From: Panagrolaimus kolymaensis
Lineage: Eukaryota; Nematoda; Chromadorea; Rhabditida; Panagrolaimidae
Direction: 5' to 3'
Assembly (NCBI GenBank): GCA_028622995.1
Contig: JAJQJQ010000089.1
Location: 124,001 to 188,000, forward strand
Length of the DNA: 64,000 bases
Part shown: piece by piece, positions 11,894 to 22,743 of the stretch
Layout: every line of letters begins with the position of its first letter
Numbering within the stretch: the stretch's first letter is position 1
The notes under the pieces: model-generated
Database searches by the model: none
Seen by the model: the letters and a program-made list of their open reading frames with translations, nothing else
What the model was told of the DNA's origin: nothing
Position numbers and translations under genes: made by a program

Positions 11894-12880
11894 TCAGCCT
11901 GAAACATTCCGGAGACAACATAATTTATTTATTCCATAAAAGCTAAAAAGTTGGTTGCGTAAGGGTTTCCTGAAAAATGGGCATATCATGATTAAGGAAA
12001 AGAGTTTCAGAAAAAAACAAACGATAAAACAAAAATTAATACATTTCCAGATAAATGATAAATATTGTAAATTAAATCCATAAAAAATCTTCCACTCAAC
12101 CAAAAAATATTTATGACATCAACGTTGCTATTAAAAAATTGGCAATACGCATGAAGCAAACAATAACCCACAAAGGTAATGGATAAAATAAAAGCTTGAG
12201 TAACTAATTTTTGTTCAGTTTTTTGATTTGAGGATTCTTTTATTCTGATTGATTGAGATCGATAAAAACGTACAGTAAAAATAGAGACAATAAGTGAAAC
12301 AACCGCAACGATGCCATTGGCAATTCCGGTAACTATTGCATCTTCCTCCCAATAATTTGAGCCAATACAATCAATGAAGAAAAATCGACATTTATAATTT
12401 ATAAAACTATATCCATTTACGAGAAATGGATAAAGAAACATAAATATCACAATTTTTAAATAGTGTCGCGACCAAAAATTTTGATGATTTTGATACCAAA
12501 CAATCGCTGTAAGGCGATTTCAACGATAAAACCAAAGTCCAAATTGCGGAAAATTGTGCATTATACCATTGAAAAGTAATATTGATAACTGAAAGGGGAG
12601 TAATTCCTAACATAAACGTAGGTTCAAATATGAAATGTATGACACCCGAAAGAAGTGTACTAATATCCCAAAAGAATCCATGCATTAATAATGAAAAATA
12701 TAAAGTGCATATATTTGGAGTTTTCTTTATAAAATGGAAAATAAAAAATATAAATGTTAATATTTTAAAAATTAATCCAGTGTATGTAATAAATTTGGAA
12801 AAAAAGAAACTGTAAATTTCAAGTTGTAATAAAGTTTCGCTTTCAAATTTTAAGCCTTCGTGAATGACAGGCGTCGCCAT
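11894..12880 (-). pseudogene. Serpentine chemoreceptor copy 1, frameshifted
   Basis: Exons 12023-12880 and 11894-11969 align throughout with the intact copy at 13.4-14.5 kb, but one extra base near 12519-12523 shifts the frame after WTLVLSL, in the conserved segment that reads LNRLTAIIWYQNH in the intact copy. Removing that base would restore an open frame of about 310 codons. The intron donor has also weakened from GTAAG to GTTTG, although the acceptor and a final exon ending RNVSG are kept. A sequencing error could explain the single insertion; the weak donor argues for real decay. Confidence 0.75.
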
Positions 12881-13436
12881 TATTTTTTAATTCAAAAAGT
12901 TATCGAAAAATTCAGAGTAGTTTTATTCACAAACTTTGTTTTTGTCTGACGAAAGTCAAATTTTTGTTTATAGTTTCTCAACATAAATTTTTTTCTCAAC
13001 CTTTTGGAATTAATCGCCACTCCATTCTCCTTCCTTCCTCTTTCTTTTCAGCATTTCTGTTACACAAGTAAATCTAATTTCCAAAAAGCTTGATATTCAT
13101 TAAATGAAAATATTTAGTTTTTAAGTTTTAGAAACATTTGTATTCATTAAATTTAATTCCAAACACGTCACTCATTTTTTTGTGTTACAAGAGTTCGTTG
13201 AGATTTTTTTATTGCGAAAAAATTAATTCAATATAAAATGCCAAAAACATAAAAAAGCAATTTATTTATTTATACGGATTTTATTGAATTACCTTTTTAA
13301 CAAAAATATAAATTCGATAAATAAATTTAGAAGGTGTTATTTAAATGGCATCACAGTTCTTTCTTTATTTTTTATTTTTATGACGCATGTGATCGGATGT
13401 TTTTTAGCGAAGGAATTCCAAGTCCAGATTCAGCCA
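12881..13436. other. Intergenic between receptor copies 1 and 2
   Basis: AT-rich, no gene or repeat recognised. It should hold the promoter of copy 1 and the 3' UTR of copy 2. Confidence 0.4.
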
Positions 13437-14474
13437 TCATTGACAAAAACTGCTATTACTATTTATAACTTTAATAGAAAATTTATAATCTCGAAGTTTC
13501 TTTACTCGACAAAATTTGGATAATTTTTTGAGAAGCGGAGGCCTAAAAATATTTACCATTATAAAATGCAAAACAATCGTCTTTAAAGTTTTAAAGGTAA
13601 AAACTTACGATAAAACGAAAAGTAAAATATAAGCAGAAATATGAAAAAGAGAATAACTAAAATCCATTAAAAATTGAACGGACAAAAAATATATTCCAAT
13701 TACATTAATATTTGCTTTAAGAAATTGCCAATATGCGTGAAAAAAGCAAAAACAAACATAAGTGAAAGATAAAATAAAAGCTTGAATAACAAGTTTATGT
13801 TCAGTTTTTTGTAAACATGGAATTTTAGTTTTCATGCTTATTTCAAAATGATAAATATATCCAGTAATTATATTTACAATCAAAGCAACAAGGGTAACTA
13901 TGCCACTTGCTATTCCTGTAACTATTGCATCTTCAACCCAATAATTTGGATTTTTGCAATCGCGAAATAAGAATCGACATTTGTAATTAATAAAACTATA
14001 TCCATTTACGATAAATGGATAAATAAACATAAATATCACAATTTTTAAATAATGTCGAGACCAGAAAATTTGATGATTTTGATACCAAATAATCGCGGTC
14101 AAACGATTTAAAGATAAAATCAAAGTCCAAATAGCAGAAAATTGAACCGTATACCATTGAGAAACATCACTAGCCACAGTGATCCATCGCCCATCGAAAG
14201 TATGTGTAAATTCATTCGTGAATCGAATGGCTCCAATTAAAAGAGAAATGATATCCCAAAAAAATCCAAGCATTAACAACGAAAAATATAAAGGGCAAAT
14301 ATTTTTAAAAGTTTTTTTAAATAAATGATAAAATAAAAATGTAAAAAGTAATATTTTAAAAATCAATCCAGTGTAAGCAAAAAATTTGATGAAATAATAA
14401 CAATAAATATCCATTCTATGCATCGAAGGATTTTCATATTTTATTTCACCTCCAGTGACTTGGTTATCAGACAT
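13437..14474 (-). CDS. Serpentine (7TM) chemoreceptor copy 2, intact
   Basis: Exons 13609-14474 and 13437-13542 join (GTAAGT/TTTTAG, phase 2) into 323 residues. Seven hydrophobic segments are visible, beginning FFAYTGLIFKILLFTFLFY and ending with FSYSLFHISAYILLFVLS; exon 2 encodes a short basic cytoplasmic tail (LLKKLSKFCRVKKLRDYKF). The motif SLNRLTAIIWYQNHQIFW after TM3 resembles the NR.. signature of nematode Srg-superfamily receptors (Srg/Srv/Sru type), which detect external chemicals through G proteins in sensory neurons. The exact subfamily is inferred. It lies between two broken sister copies and is the only member of the cluster without a lesion. Confidence 0.85.
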
Positions 14475-14908
14475 TTTTTAGAATAAAAAATATAAACTTT
14501 TTTTTCTTCACAATGCGGCTATTTTTATTTTTCCATGTGAAAATTACTTTTTTTAGATATATTAAAAATGCTTTTTATAGTAATGTCGATGGATTTGTTT
14601 GTTTACAGTTAGTTGACTGACTTGAAAGAAAAAAAAAGAAACTACAAAAACTTGTGAAATTTGCTACTTAAAATTTTTTATTTTGCTAGTAAAAGAAAGA
14701 AAACATTAATTTAATTCAATATTTTTTTAACAACTTTGTTTATTTAAAGGATTTGTTTTGTTGGAATTTTTATTTATTGGCATCAATGATTCAAAAAATA
14801 TTATATTTTCAGAGTTGATAAAATTTTTTTATTGATTTGAAAGAAGAAGAAAACGCACTACATAATTTTGTTAAATTTAGAATCCATTTTTGAGTGTTAT
14901 TAAAATTT
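14475..14908. other. Intergenic between receptor copies 2 and 3
   Basis: AT-rich. Presumed promoter of copy 2 and 3' UTR of copy 3. Confidence 0.4.
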
Positions 14909-15950
14909 TTATTGTTTTGAAATATTACAACTAATGGTGGTAATAATTACTTTTGAGGATTTTTGATAATTAAATATCTTATTCAAATAACAAAAATTAA
15001 ACAACTGCTTTCGTAATAGTGGCCTGAAAAAAATTTATACTAAAAAGAATGAATTTTGAAGAATTAAAAAAAGCTTACGATAAAACAAAAATTAATATAT
15101 ATGCAGATAAATGAAAAAGATCGTAACTAAAACCTTTAAAAAATTGAATAATTAAAAAAAATATTCCTATGGTTTGAATATTTGCTTTAAGAAATTGCCA
15201 ATATGCGTGAAAAAAGCAAAAACAAACATAAGTGAAAGATAAAATAAAAGCTTGAATAACTAATTTTTGTTCTGTTTTTTGATTGGTTGTTGGCGCCTTA
15301 GATATTTTATTAACTTGCAAATAATAGAAATACACAGTAATAATGCTAACAAAAAGTCCAAACAAAGCTACGATGCCACTTGCAATCCCTGTAACTATCG
15401 CATCTTCAACCCAATAATTTCGATTATTGCAATCACGAAATAAGAATCGACATTTGTAATTAATAAAACTATATCCATTTACGAGAAATGGATAAATAAA
15501 CATAAAAACCACAATTTTTAAATAGTGTCGTGACCAAAAATTTTGATGATTTTGATACCAAATAATCGCAGTTAAACGATTCAAAGATAAAACTAAAACC
15601 CAAATAGCAGAAAATTGTGCATTATACCATTGACATACATCGCTTACAACATCAACCCAATGCATGTCAAAAATATTTATAGAATCATTTATAAGAGAAA
15701 TTGTGCTAGTAAGAAAAGTAATAATATCCCAGGAAAATCCAAGCATTAAAAGGAAAAAATATAAAGAGCAGATATTTGGAGTTTTTTAAATAAAATGGAA
15801 AATAAAAAATGTAAAAACAAATATTTTAAAAATAAGTCCAACATGTGTGAAACCTATTAGAAAAATATAGCAATAATAATCAATAAATTCCATCGAAGGG
15901 CTTTCATATGGAGGAGGTCCGTGGCCAAGGTTTACGGTTTCATTCGACAT
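14909..15950 (-). pseudogene. Serpentine chemoreceptor copy 3, nonsense mutation
   Basis: Exons 15079-15950 and 14909-15023 keep start, splice sites and frame for 328 codons, with motifs like copy 2 (LSLNRLTAIIWYQNHQNFW, TYVCFCFFHAYWQFLKANI). A single TAA at complement 15786-15788 interrupts the end of the first transmembrane region: HFI, stop, KTPNIC, where copy 1 reads HFIKKTPNIC. The rest of the frame is undamaged, so the stop is recent, or it is a segregating or erroneous base. Translation from the later Met (15746) would lack TM1. Confidence 0.8.
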
Positions 15951-16389
15951 TATTTAATTTGGATGGTTTTTTAACTTCAAATTTTTATCTTAGCTATTTT
16001 TTGAATTAAATATACAAAAGTAAGACAAAAAAAAAGTTAATAGCTATTTTTATGATAAAACTTTTTCAAAAAAAAAAAGCTATGATGTATTCAGTAATTA
16101 TTAGATGGTAGCTCGTAGTAAAAGGAAAAAGTTTTTTTAATTTAAATCTGGTTATAAGAATACATATGTTTACTCCATATTTTTTTATCTGATGACACCA
16201 CAAACTACCCATAGAAGGCGGTGGCAAATACCAATTTTCAAACTTTTTTTATGTGTAAAGACTTTTATTTTAAATTTAATCAGACTAAAAGCTTTATGTA
16301 TGCGGCATAGATCACATTTTTAAATGAATAAAATAAAATATAATTTTATTTGTAACAGTTAAAATTTATTTAATTTTTTTTAAAATTGT
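15951..16389. other. Intergenic; no supported gene
   Basis: AT-rich spacer between receptor copy 3 and the sphingomyelinase 3' end; no repeat or RNA gene seen. Confidence 0.4.
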
Positions 16390-18784
16390 TTAAAGTCCCG
16401 CACAAAAAATGTCTTCTTTTCCTGCTTCTCCGGTCATGGCATCACAAATAAACTTTTTTCGGCATGCGGCGTCACAAGTTTTAAGTTGCATGTCATTTCG
16501 ATAAAAATGAGTAATGTATTTATCCAAAAGTGCATCATCCGTGAGCATTCTCATTAACAAATCATGATGGGAAGCTGGGGATAAATCTTTCATGTTGTAA
16601 TCTTGCTAAAAAATTAAAATTTAAAAAAATTTTGCTTTGAGAAAGAAAAAATGTGTTTCAACTAGAAAAAAAAAAATCTTACGCGTTTATTATATTCAAG
16701 TTTGAATTCAAGTTTATCATTTGCATTAACTTCAGTTAAATTTGCATAATAATTTTCTTCATCAATCACAGTGAAACTTGATCCAGGGTAATTTCCATCT
16801 ATGGTATAAATTCTGTAAGCTGGATTGATGTAGGAATATGTCGTCAATGATGGGGCAATAAAAGCTGTATGAGTTGCGCGATTTTTGGGGTTTGCATCAT
16901 CGAAGTACATCTGCAATAAAAAATATTTTGGTTTTAAAAAACAAAAAGTGAAAAACGGGTTTACATAAAAATGATCATCATGAGTATGTCCAAAGAATTG
17001 TCCAGCAATAGTGTTTTCAAATCGATTAATCAAAGAATAATAATTTGCTGAAAATGCTTTGAGGCAATAACTATCCCCGGATGGAATATGAGAAATGATA
17101 TGAACTTTTTCATTTTTTTGTTCAGAATCAAGGAGTTCTTTAGCAAACCAATCAAGGGTAAGATCGGGATCAGTGGCATTAATGTAAAGATAGCTAAAAA
17201 AAATTTTGCAAAATATTTTGTTTTCATAATCAAAATTTTTTTTTGGGAGGAATAATACTTACAAATTCCAATGTGAACAATAAACAGTGTTTAAAGAAAT
17301 AACTTTTAAATTGTCAAATGGATGGAATGAATAACTGCCTCGACTAGAAATCAAACAAAAATTAATTTTTATGAAATTTTCTTTGTGAAGCAAACTTACT
17401 ATTGAAGTGATTCTTTTACTGATTCTGGAAGCCAATTTCCCCAATTTTCATTCAAAACGCTATAAAGCCATTGTGGACCTCGAGTACTGTATTCTAAAAT
17501 GCTGTGAGGAGCAAATCTAAAATACTTATTATTAAAAATTAAATTAATTTTTGCAATGAAAGAAAAAAATAAATGATAGTAACTAAAGTTTGAAAAACAT
17601 TGTTAAAAAAAATATACTATCATTTTTTGTTTCAATGAGAAAATAAAGCTTACGCATCCATTGGAACACCTTCATGATTTCCAACAGCTTGAAAAATTGG
17701 AATATTAGGAAAATATTTAAGGAAAACATTAGTAATATTAACAATATTTGCAGTTGTAGTTTCTTGAGTATAATCCCAAATAGCATGAGGCTCCAAATTC
17801 CCGGTAACAATAATATAATCAATTTTTTCAGTTTCAGAAATATATTTCATTGATCCTTCAAAAGTTATATATGGAATATCACAATTTCCTGAATATCCCC
17901 ATTTTGGAGCTGGAGTGTTAATGGTGGCTTTGGGTTTGTTGCCATTAGGAGATTTATCTGGAGGATAATCTCGACAACAAAAAGCATAAATAAATCCTTC
18001 TTCATTGGAGCAATTTGCTTCACTTCCAACTGCATAATCTCGATCAATATGAATATCAGCCAAATGTAAAACTCTCATCGTTGGTTTTCCTTCCTAAAAA
18101 AATTACAAAATACCGTAACTTTTATTTTGTTTTTTTCTAAAATTTTTGCTTCAAGAAACTCACAGGTACAGTAGGCCATGGCTTAACTGGAGGCTTATTT
18201 CCAGGAATTTCTAAAGGCCATGGTTGATCCAATGGATTTTCTGCGGTTGGACAATCCTTAACAAAAACTCCACAAAATTCATGTGGTTCTAAGAATGAAT
18301 GCTCAAGAGCGAAATATATTTCATTCCCGAACTCTTCGACAATTCGGTGACACACATAGGGTTGTTCAATTTGGAGATTAATACAGGTGTTGCTAAAATG
18401 GTAAAAAAAATTACCACCAAAAAATCAAATTTGTGTAAAAGTGAAAATTTAAAAAAGTTCGAAATAATAACGAATATCCTCAAACTTACATAGCAAATTT
18501 ATCAATTTCATCTTCAGTTTTATTTTGTGAAATTAAAACTTTTATTCCTTGAATCAAAAGTTTGCATAAGTCGCATGTGAGGCCGCGAGCTTGAGGCTTT
18601 GGTTCAAAGCTGTTTATTTTAGTTTGAATCTAAAATCCATTTTCTTTCAAAATCTCAAAAAGAATCTGAATCAAACCTCAGCAAATTGAGCTTCCTTTTT
18701 AGCATTTTCAACTTTGGATAAAGGCACAGCTAAACCAATGCAAATAATTCCAATACCCAATAATAAAGTTATTAACAACTTCAT
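16390..18784 (-). CDS. Secreted acid-sphingomyelinase-like phosphodiesterase
   Basis: Nine exons (18677-18784, 18490-18629, 18164-18392, 17654-18093, 17400-17516, 17263-17343, 16965-17193, 16683-16910, 16390-16605) keep phase and give 595 residues, typical for the family. Residues 1-20 are a signal peptide. A saposin-B domain with CDLCKLL, CINL and CHRIV cysteines follows, then a Pro-rich linker (PWPLEIPGNKPPVKPWP) and a calcineurin-like metallophosphatase domain. Visible metal motifs: D172-x-H174, GNHE (N298, H299), H407 and GHTH (440-443). In the second motif, which in family members reads GD, this protein has VTGNLEPH: Asn at 258 replaces the Asp that bridges the two zinc ions in acid sphingomyelinases. 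The enzyme would hydrolyse sphingomyelin to ceramide in lysosomes or outside the cell; that substitution makes full activity doubtful. The C-terminal domain is Cys-rich (CDAACRKKFICDAM). Confidence 0.9.
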
Positions 18785-21700
18785 TTTGGGAGGGTTAAAT
18801 GTTTTTAATGATCATTTTATTGTTTCAGCCACCTAAATAACTTTGCCACTAATGCCTCTGAATGAATGCAACCTCACTGATAAGGAAAGGCTTTTCACTT
18901 TTTTTTTGCCTCAAAAAACGGGACTTTGCTGCTTTGCTTATATTTTTTTCTTCGATTGTAGCAGGCAGCATTTTTCTTTTCTCTTTTATTTTCTGCTTTG
19001 ATTGCTTTATCTATCTTTTTCCGTTTTTGCTTTTTTTGCTACTGTGTTGTCGAAGAAAAAAAAATGATGGAGGTTATTAACCTTTGTCTTTTGATGCTCC
19101 TTGTTCTTCTTTTTATTATTATTGAAAATGCACTCCCTCTAAATTTTGGAGTAAAATAAACGGAACTAACTTAAAAAAAGGGTTTGATTGTTGTTTCTCA
19201 ATAGCAAAACAAGACTCTGGTTGATGATATTGTTACGCAATTTGATGGCTACAAAAAACTTTTTGATGGTGCATAGTAGTGTTAAATGTCGGTCGGTCGG
19301 TAGACGGTTCCGACTCGAAAAAGTCGGTCGGTTACCGAAAATAAAAGTCGGTAGAGATTTGAAAAGTTCGACTCACAGCTCGAGGAAACAATTTTTTAAG
19401 AAATTTCATTTTTATTACCTGATTATTGGATAGTAGGGCTATTTGTTTTTCGATGTTGCCGAAAGTTTGTACCACATGGGAGTCGAGAAATTTGAATTAC
19501 CGACTTTACCGACCGACCGACATTATACCGACAAGTCGGTCGGTAATTTAACACTAATGCATAGTTAAAGGGCAATGGTACCTATTTATAATGCGGTCGT
19601 TAATGTCAAACAAAAAAAACATTTTTATGAAAAATTTAAAATTTCTATTAAAGACAAAAGTGTCCAAAAAAATCCATCGAGAAGTGATAAACATTTATTC
19701 ATATAAATTTATTAAAATACGAATTCTAAAAAATTCGTTTAATAAAATTATAAACATTTTTATTATTTTTCAAATCGAAGAGAAAAAAATAGAATAAAAA
19801 TATTTCCGTTTTTCAACTTATAAATTCGTCATAGATTTCTTATTTGACTTCTCCAATGATTTCATAACTATTCCACTTACGATAAAGAATGTAACATTTT
19901 TTGTTTGCATGTTTTTTAAAAATTTATTTATTTTTATGTAAATACATAAACACATTAATGCCCATTTTCGAAAGAAAGCTAACAAGAAAGAAAAGTAAAA
20001 ATAAAACAACAGCCTCCTTGCTTGCCGCCAGTCACATCCATTAATTATAGGTTTAGAAAAACAAAAACTTTGTTATTTTTTTGACTCTTTCAACCTTTCA
20101 CACTCTTGTTTTTTTTTTCTGCAGCAAAAAAGCTTCTGCTGTCACTCACTAATCTTAGACATACATAAATACATTTTTGAAAAGCTTATGTCGTTTGTTT
20201 TTTTTTGTCGGCCATTCTTCTTTAAAAATTTGTTATTACTTTTTTAAACTCTCGTCTATCGGCTGCTTTTTTAAAAATGAAAAGCCTTTTTAATGAAAAA
20301 TGTGTCAAAAGCTTTTTTTGTTTTTTCAGCGGCGGCCTTCTTTCATTTTTTTCTTTTGGCATTTTTTTTTAATGTTCAAAGCTATGCATACTTTTTGTAA
20401 GCGCGAAAAAGTCTTTGGTGTTTTTTGTTTTTGTTTTCGAAATATGTTTTTTTTGCTTTGAAGAAATTGGAGGAGCTATGTAGCAGGAAAGCTGAGACGA
20501 GTGAGATGAGAGACCTTGAGAAATGAATGTGCGTGCTTTAGAGAGTTTTGGTCTTTGTTGTTTAAAGCACATGAGAGCATGGACTCGAGAGCCTCACACG
20601 CCGCAATGAGGAAGAAAGAATATATAAAGAAAATGTCAAAGCAAAAGAAAAAAAAAAGTTTAATGCCCTCTGGCAACCAATTTTATTTTATTTCTTTTTC
20701 TATTTTTTATTGGTTAATAGAACCAATTTTGTGATTTTTAAAAATAAAATCTTCAAAGATTTTATGAAATCTAATAAAATAAAAATAAAAATAATATTTT
20801 TTTTATCGGATAAATTGTTTATCTTATTTTTTTCTTATATCTTCTCATTTTTTTTATTTGATTGCTGTTTGAGAAAATAAAAATAAAATTGCTCTAAATC
20901 TTTCAATTTTTTTTCTCAAAAACTTATTTCTATTTATTATTTTAGTCTCGCTTCTTCTTCTTCCAAGTTTCTTTGTGCTTTTAAAAAACGTAACAACAAA
21001 AACTTTTTTGAAGAATAAAAAAACATTTTGGTTTTTGCTTTTGTTTTGTTATTTTTCTTTTAGTTATTGGACTTTTAATTGGATTTCTTTTTTTCTAAAA
21101 GCAAGCGTTTTTTGCAGAAAAATAAGTTTTTGAGTTTGTGAGTGAGTGGTTGACTTGAATAGGAAATTATCCATGTTTTGTTTTTGAGAATGGAAAAATA
21201 TCAAAAAAACAAAGTCATTCAAGGAAAATTTTTGAACGATGAACTTTCTTTTTTTGGTTGTTGTTTTGCCAAAAAATATATAGGAAAAGGCTCACTTTCG
21301 TTTTTTCTCTTCATTTATTCATTTAAAAATATTTGGAACTCAGTTGCTGCTTACTTCAGTTGTTATTAATTTTCTATTCTCGCTTAGAAAATTAGGAGCA
21401 CAACTATCTGTCACCAAATGAAATCTTGTAAAACTTATTTTTTAGTTTGGCTTTTCTGAAAATATTTAACATATTAAAATTTCTGTGAGGTGACTCGTAG
21501 TAAAAAAAATGGATTTGAAGTATCAAATTTGAATTTTTATACAAGTCCTTATTTCGCTCTTTTTATTTTCCATTGCCGCGTTTAAAGAATTTTGATATGA
21601 ACTAGAAACGCCGCCGGCTCCGGCCGGCCTTGAAACTTGTTTTAAGCGAATTATTACAAAATTTTTGTCATTAATTATGAGATCCTCAACTCCACGACAT

Positions 21701-22114
21701 CATATTTAATTCCTTAAGATTTCCAAAGATTGTACTAAATTTCCTCCCACATCTCTTATAGCTTGCCCATCAATTGCCAATAATTCTAAGCATTCCCTCA
21801 ATTTGGATCTTATAAAATCGTTTCAAGGATCCCAAACCTTTAAGGCACCTCAAAGTTGACCACCGCTCACTATCGCTTCATTTTTATGCAATGCAAACGA
21901 AAGTTTCCTTCCTGGCGCTTTCATTCACATTTAAGCTAATTTTTTCATTTATTTTTCTATTTTCCCATGAAAGATTTTCGAGCGCGAAATGACGAACGCA
22001 CAACCACAATTACTAGGAAGGATTTATTTTTTTAGTGAATTTATTCCATTTTTAGATTTTAATAATCTTCCAATCATTCCTCACTCACACTTTCACTCCC
22101 TTAAATCTCCAAAA
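18785..22114. other. Long gene-poor spacer
   Basis: About 3.3 kb with no convincing coding exon. It contains the hAT-like MITE (19277-19556), a GC-rich island near 21611-21631 (GCCGCCGGCTCCGGCCGGCC) that contrasts with the surroundings, and a polypyrimidine-rich stretch from 20.8 to 21.1 kb. The ORFs here are low-complexity. Confidence 0.5.
19277..19556. mobile_element. hAT-like MITE (280 bp)
   Basis: The element begins TAGTGTTAAAT and ends ATTTAACACTA, a perfect 11-bp terminal inverted repeat of the TAGNG type typical of hAT transposons. It is flanked by 8-bp duplications GTGCATAG (19269-19276) and ATGCATAG (19557-19564), 7 of 8 identical. The interior has repeated GTCGGTCGGT-type subterminal motifs and no transposase, so it is non-autonomous. 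It is related to the nested element at 34599. Confidence 0.88.
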
Positions 22115-22399
22115 ATGGCTTCACCTGAACAACAACAACCGCTCCAATTGCCACCAGATATGGAATATCAAGAAAAAATTCTTAATGCCCAAGAAGAGGA
22201 TCAACAACAACCAGATAAAAGACGATTAAGCTTTAGTGAAAATATTAAAGAATCCGCAAAAGAATTAAAAGAAGATATCAAAGAAGCCACACATAATTTT
22301 AAAGAAACTTTAAAAGAAGGCGCGCATGAATTAAAGAAAAATGTTAAAACTGTTGTTTCACATACCGATGAAATTTCAAGGGATATCGTTCTTGGATAA
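22115..22399 (+). CDS. Small LEA-like / amphipathic helical protein
   Basis: A single exon starting at ATG 22115 encodes 94 residues after a Gln/Pro-rich leader. Residues about 43-85 (ENIKESAKELKEDIKEATHN, then FKETLKEGAHELKKNVKTVV) form an 11-residue-periodic, charged amphipathic helix without Cys or Trp. This is the pattern of group 3 LEA proteins and related desiccation-tolerance proteins, and also of some apolipoprotein-like helices. LEA proteins are intrinsically disordered in water and fold on drying to protect membranes and proteins, which would fit an anhydrobiotic nematode. Family assignment by periodicity only. An in-frame upstream ATG exists at 21989, but the sequence between is Phe/Pro-rich and looks like leader. 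Confidence 0.6.
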   Translation: MASPEQQQPLQLPPDMEYQEKILNAQEEDQQQPDKRRLSFSENIKESAKELKEDIKEATHNFKETLKEGAHELKKNVKTVVSHTDEISRDIVLG

Positions 22400-22743
22400 C
22401 AATGTCTTTTACCCATGTGAATGCAAATGCGAATGAAATAATACCATTTTTAACATATTTATTTATATAATTTTCTTTTTTGAATTTTAACAATAATATT
22501 TTTAAATTGAATTTAATAAATTTTCCGCAATTATTTTTTCTGTGCGTTAAGTAAATTTTTAAATATAAAATAAATTTATTTTTAAGTAATAATAAAAATA
22601 GCGGCTAACATAATTGAAACATATCAACAATGGTAGCGTGTGTAAATCAAGATTTTGTAAAAGATAAAGAGAATCGAGGACGCTAGAAGAGCATTGAAGG
22701 GGAATATGATAATTATAATGTAAAATAAAAAAGGGAAGAAAAA
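22400..22743. other. Intergenic between convergent genes
   Basis: Holds the 3' flanks of the LEA-like gene and Hsp70 paralog B. Nothing else seen. Confidence 0.4.

Noticed and set aside
20476..20734. Overlapping ORFs on both strands around 20.4-20.7 kb.
   Set aside because: No splice signals or family motif; a consequence of a locally higher GC stretch.
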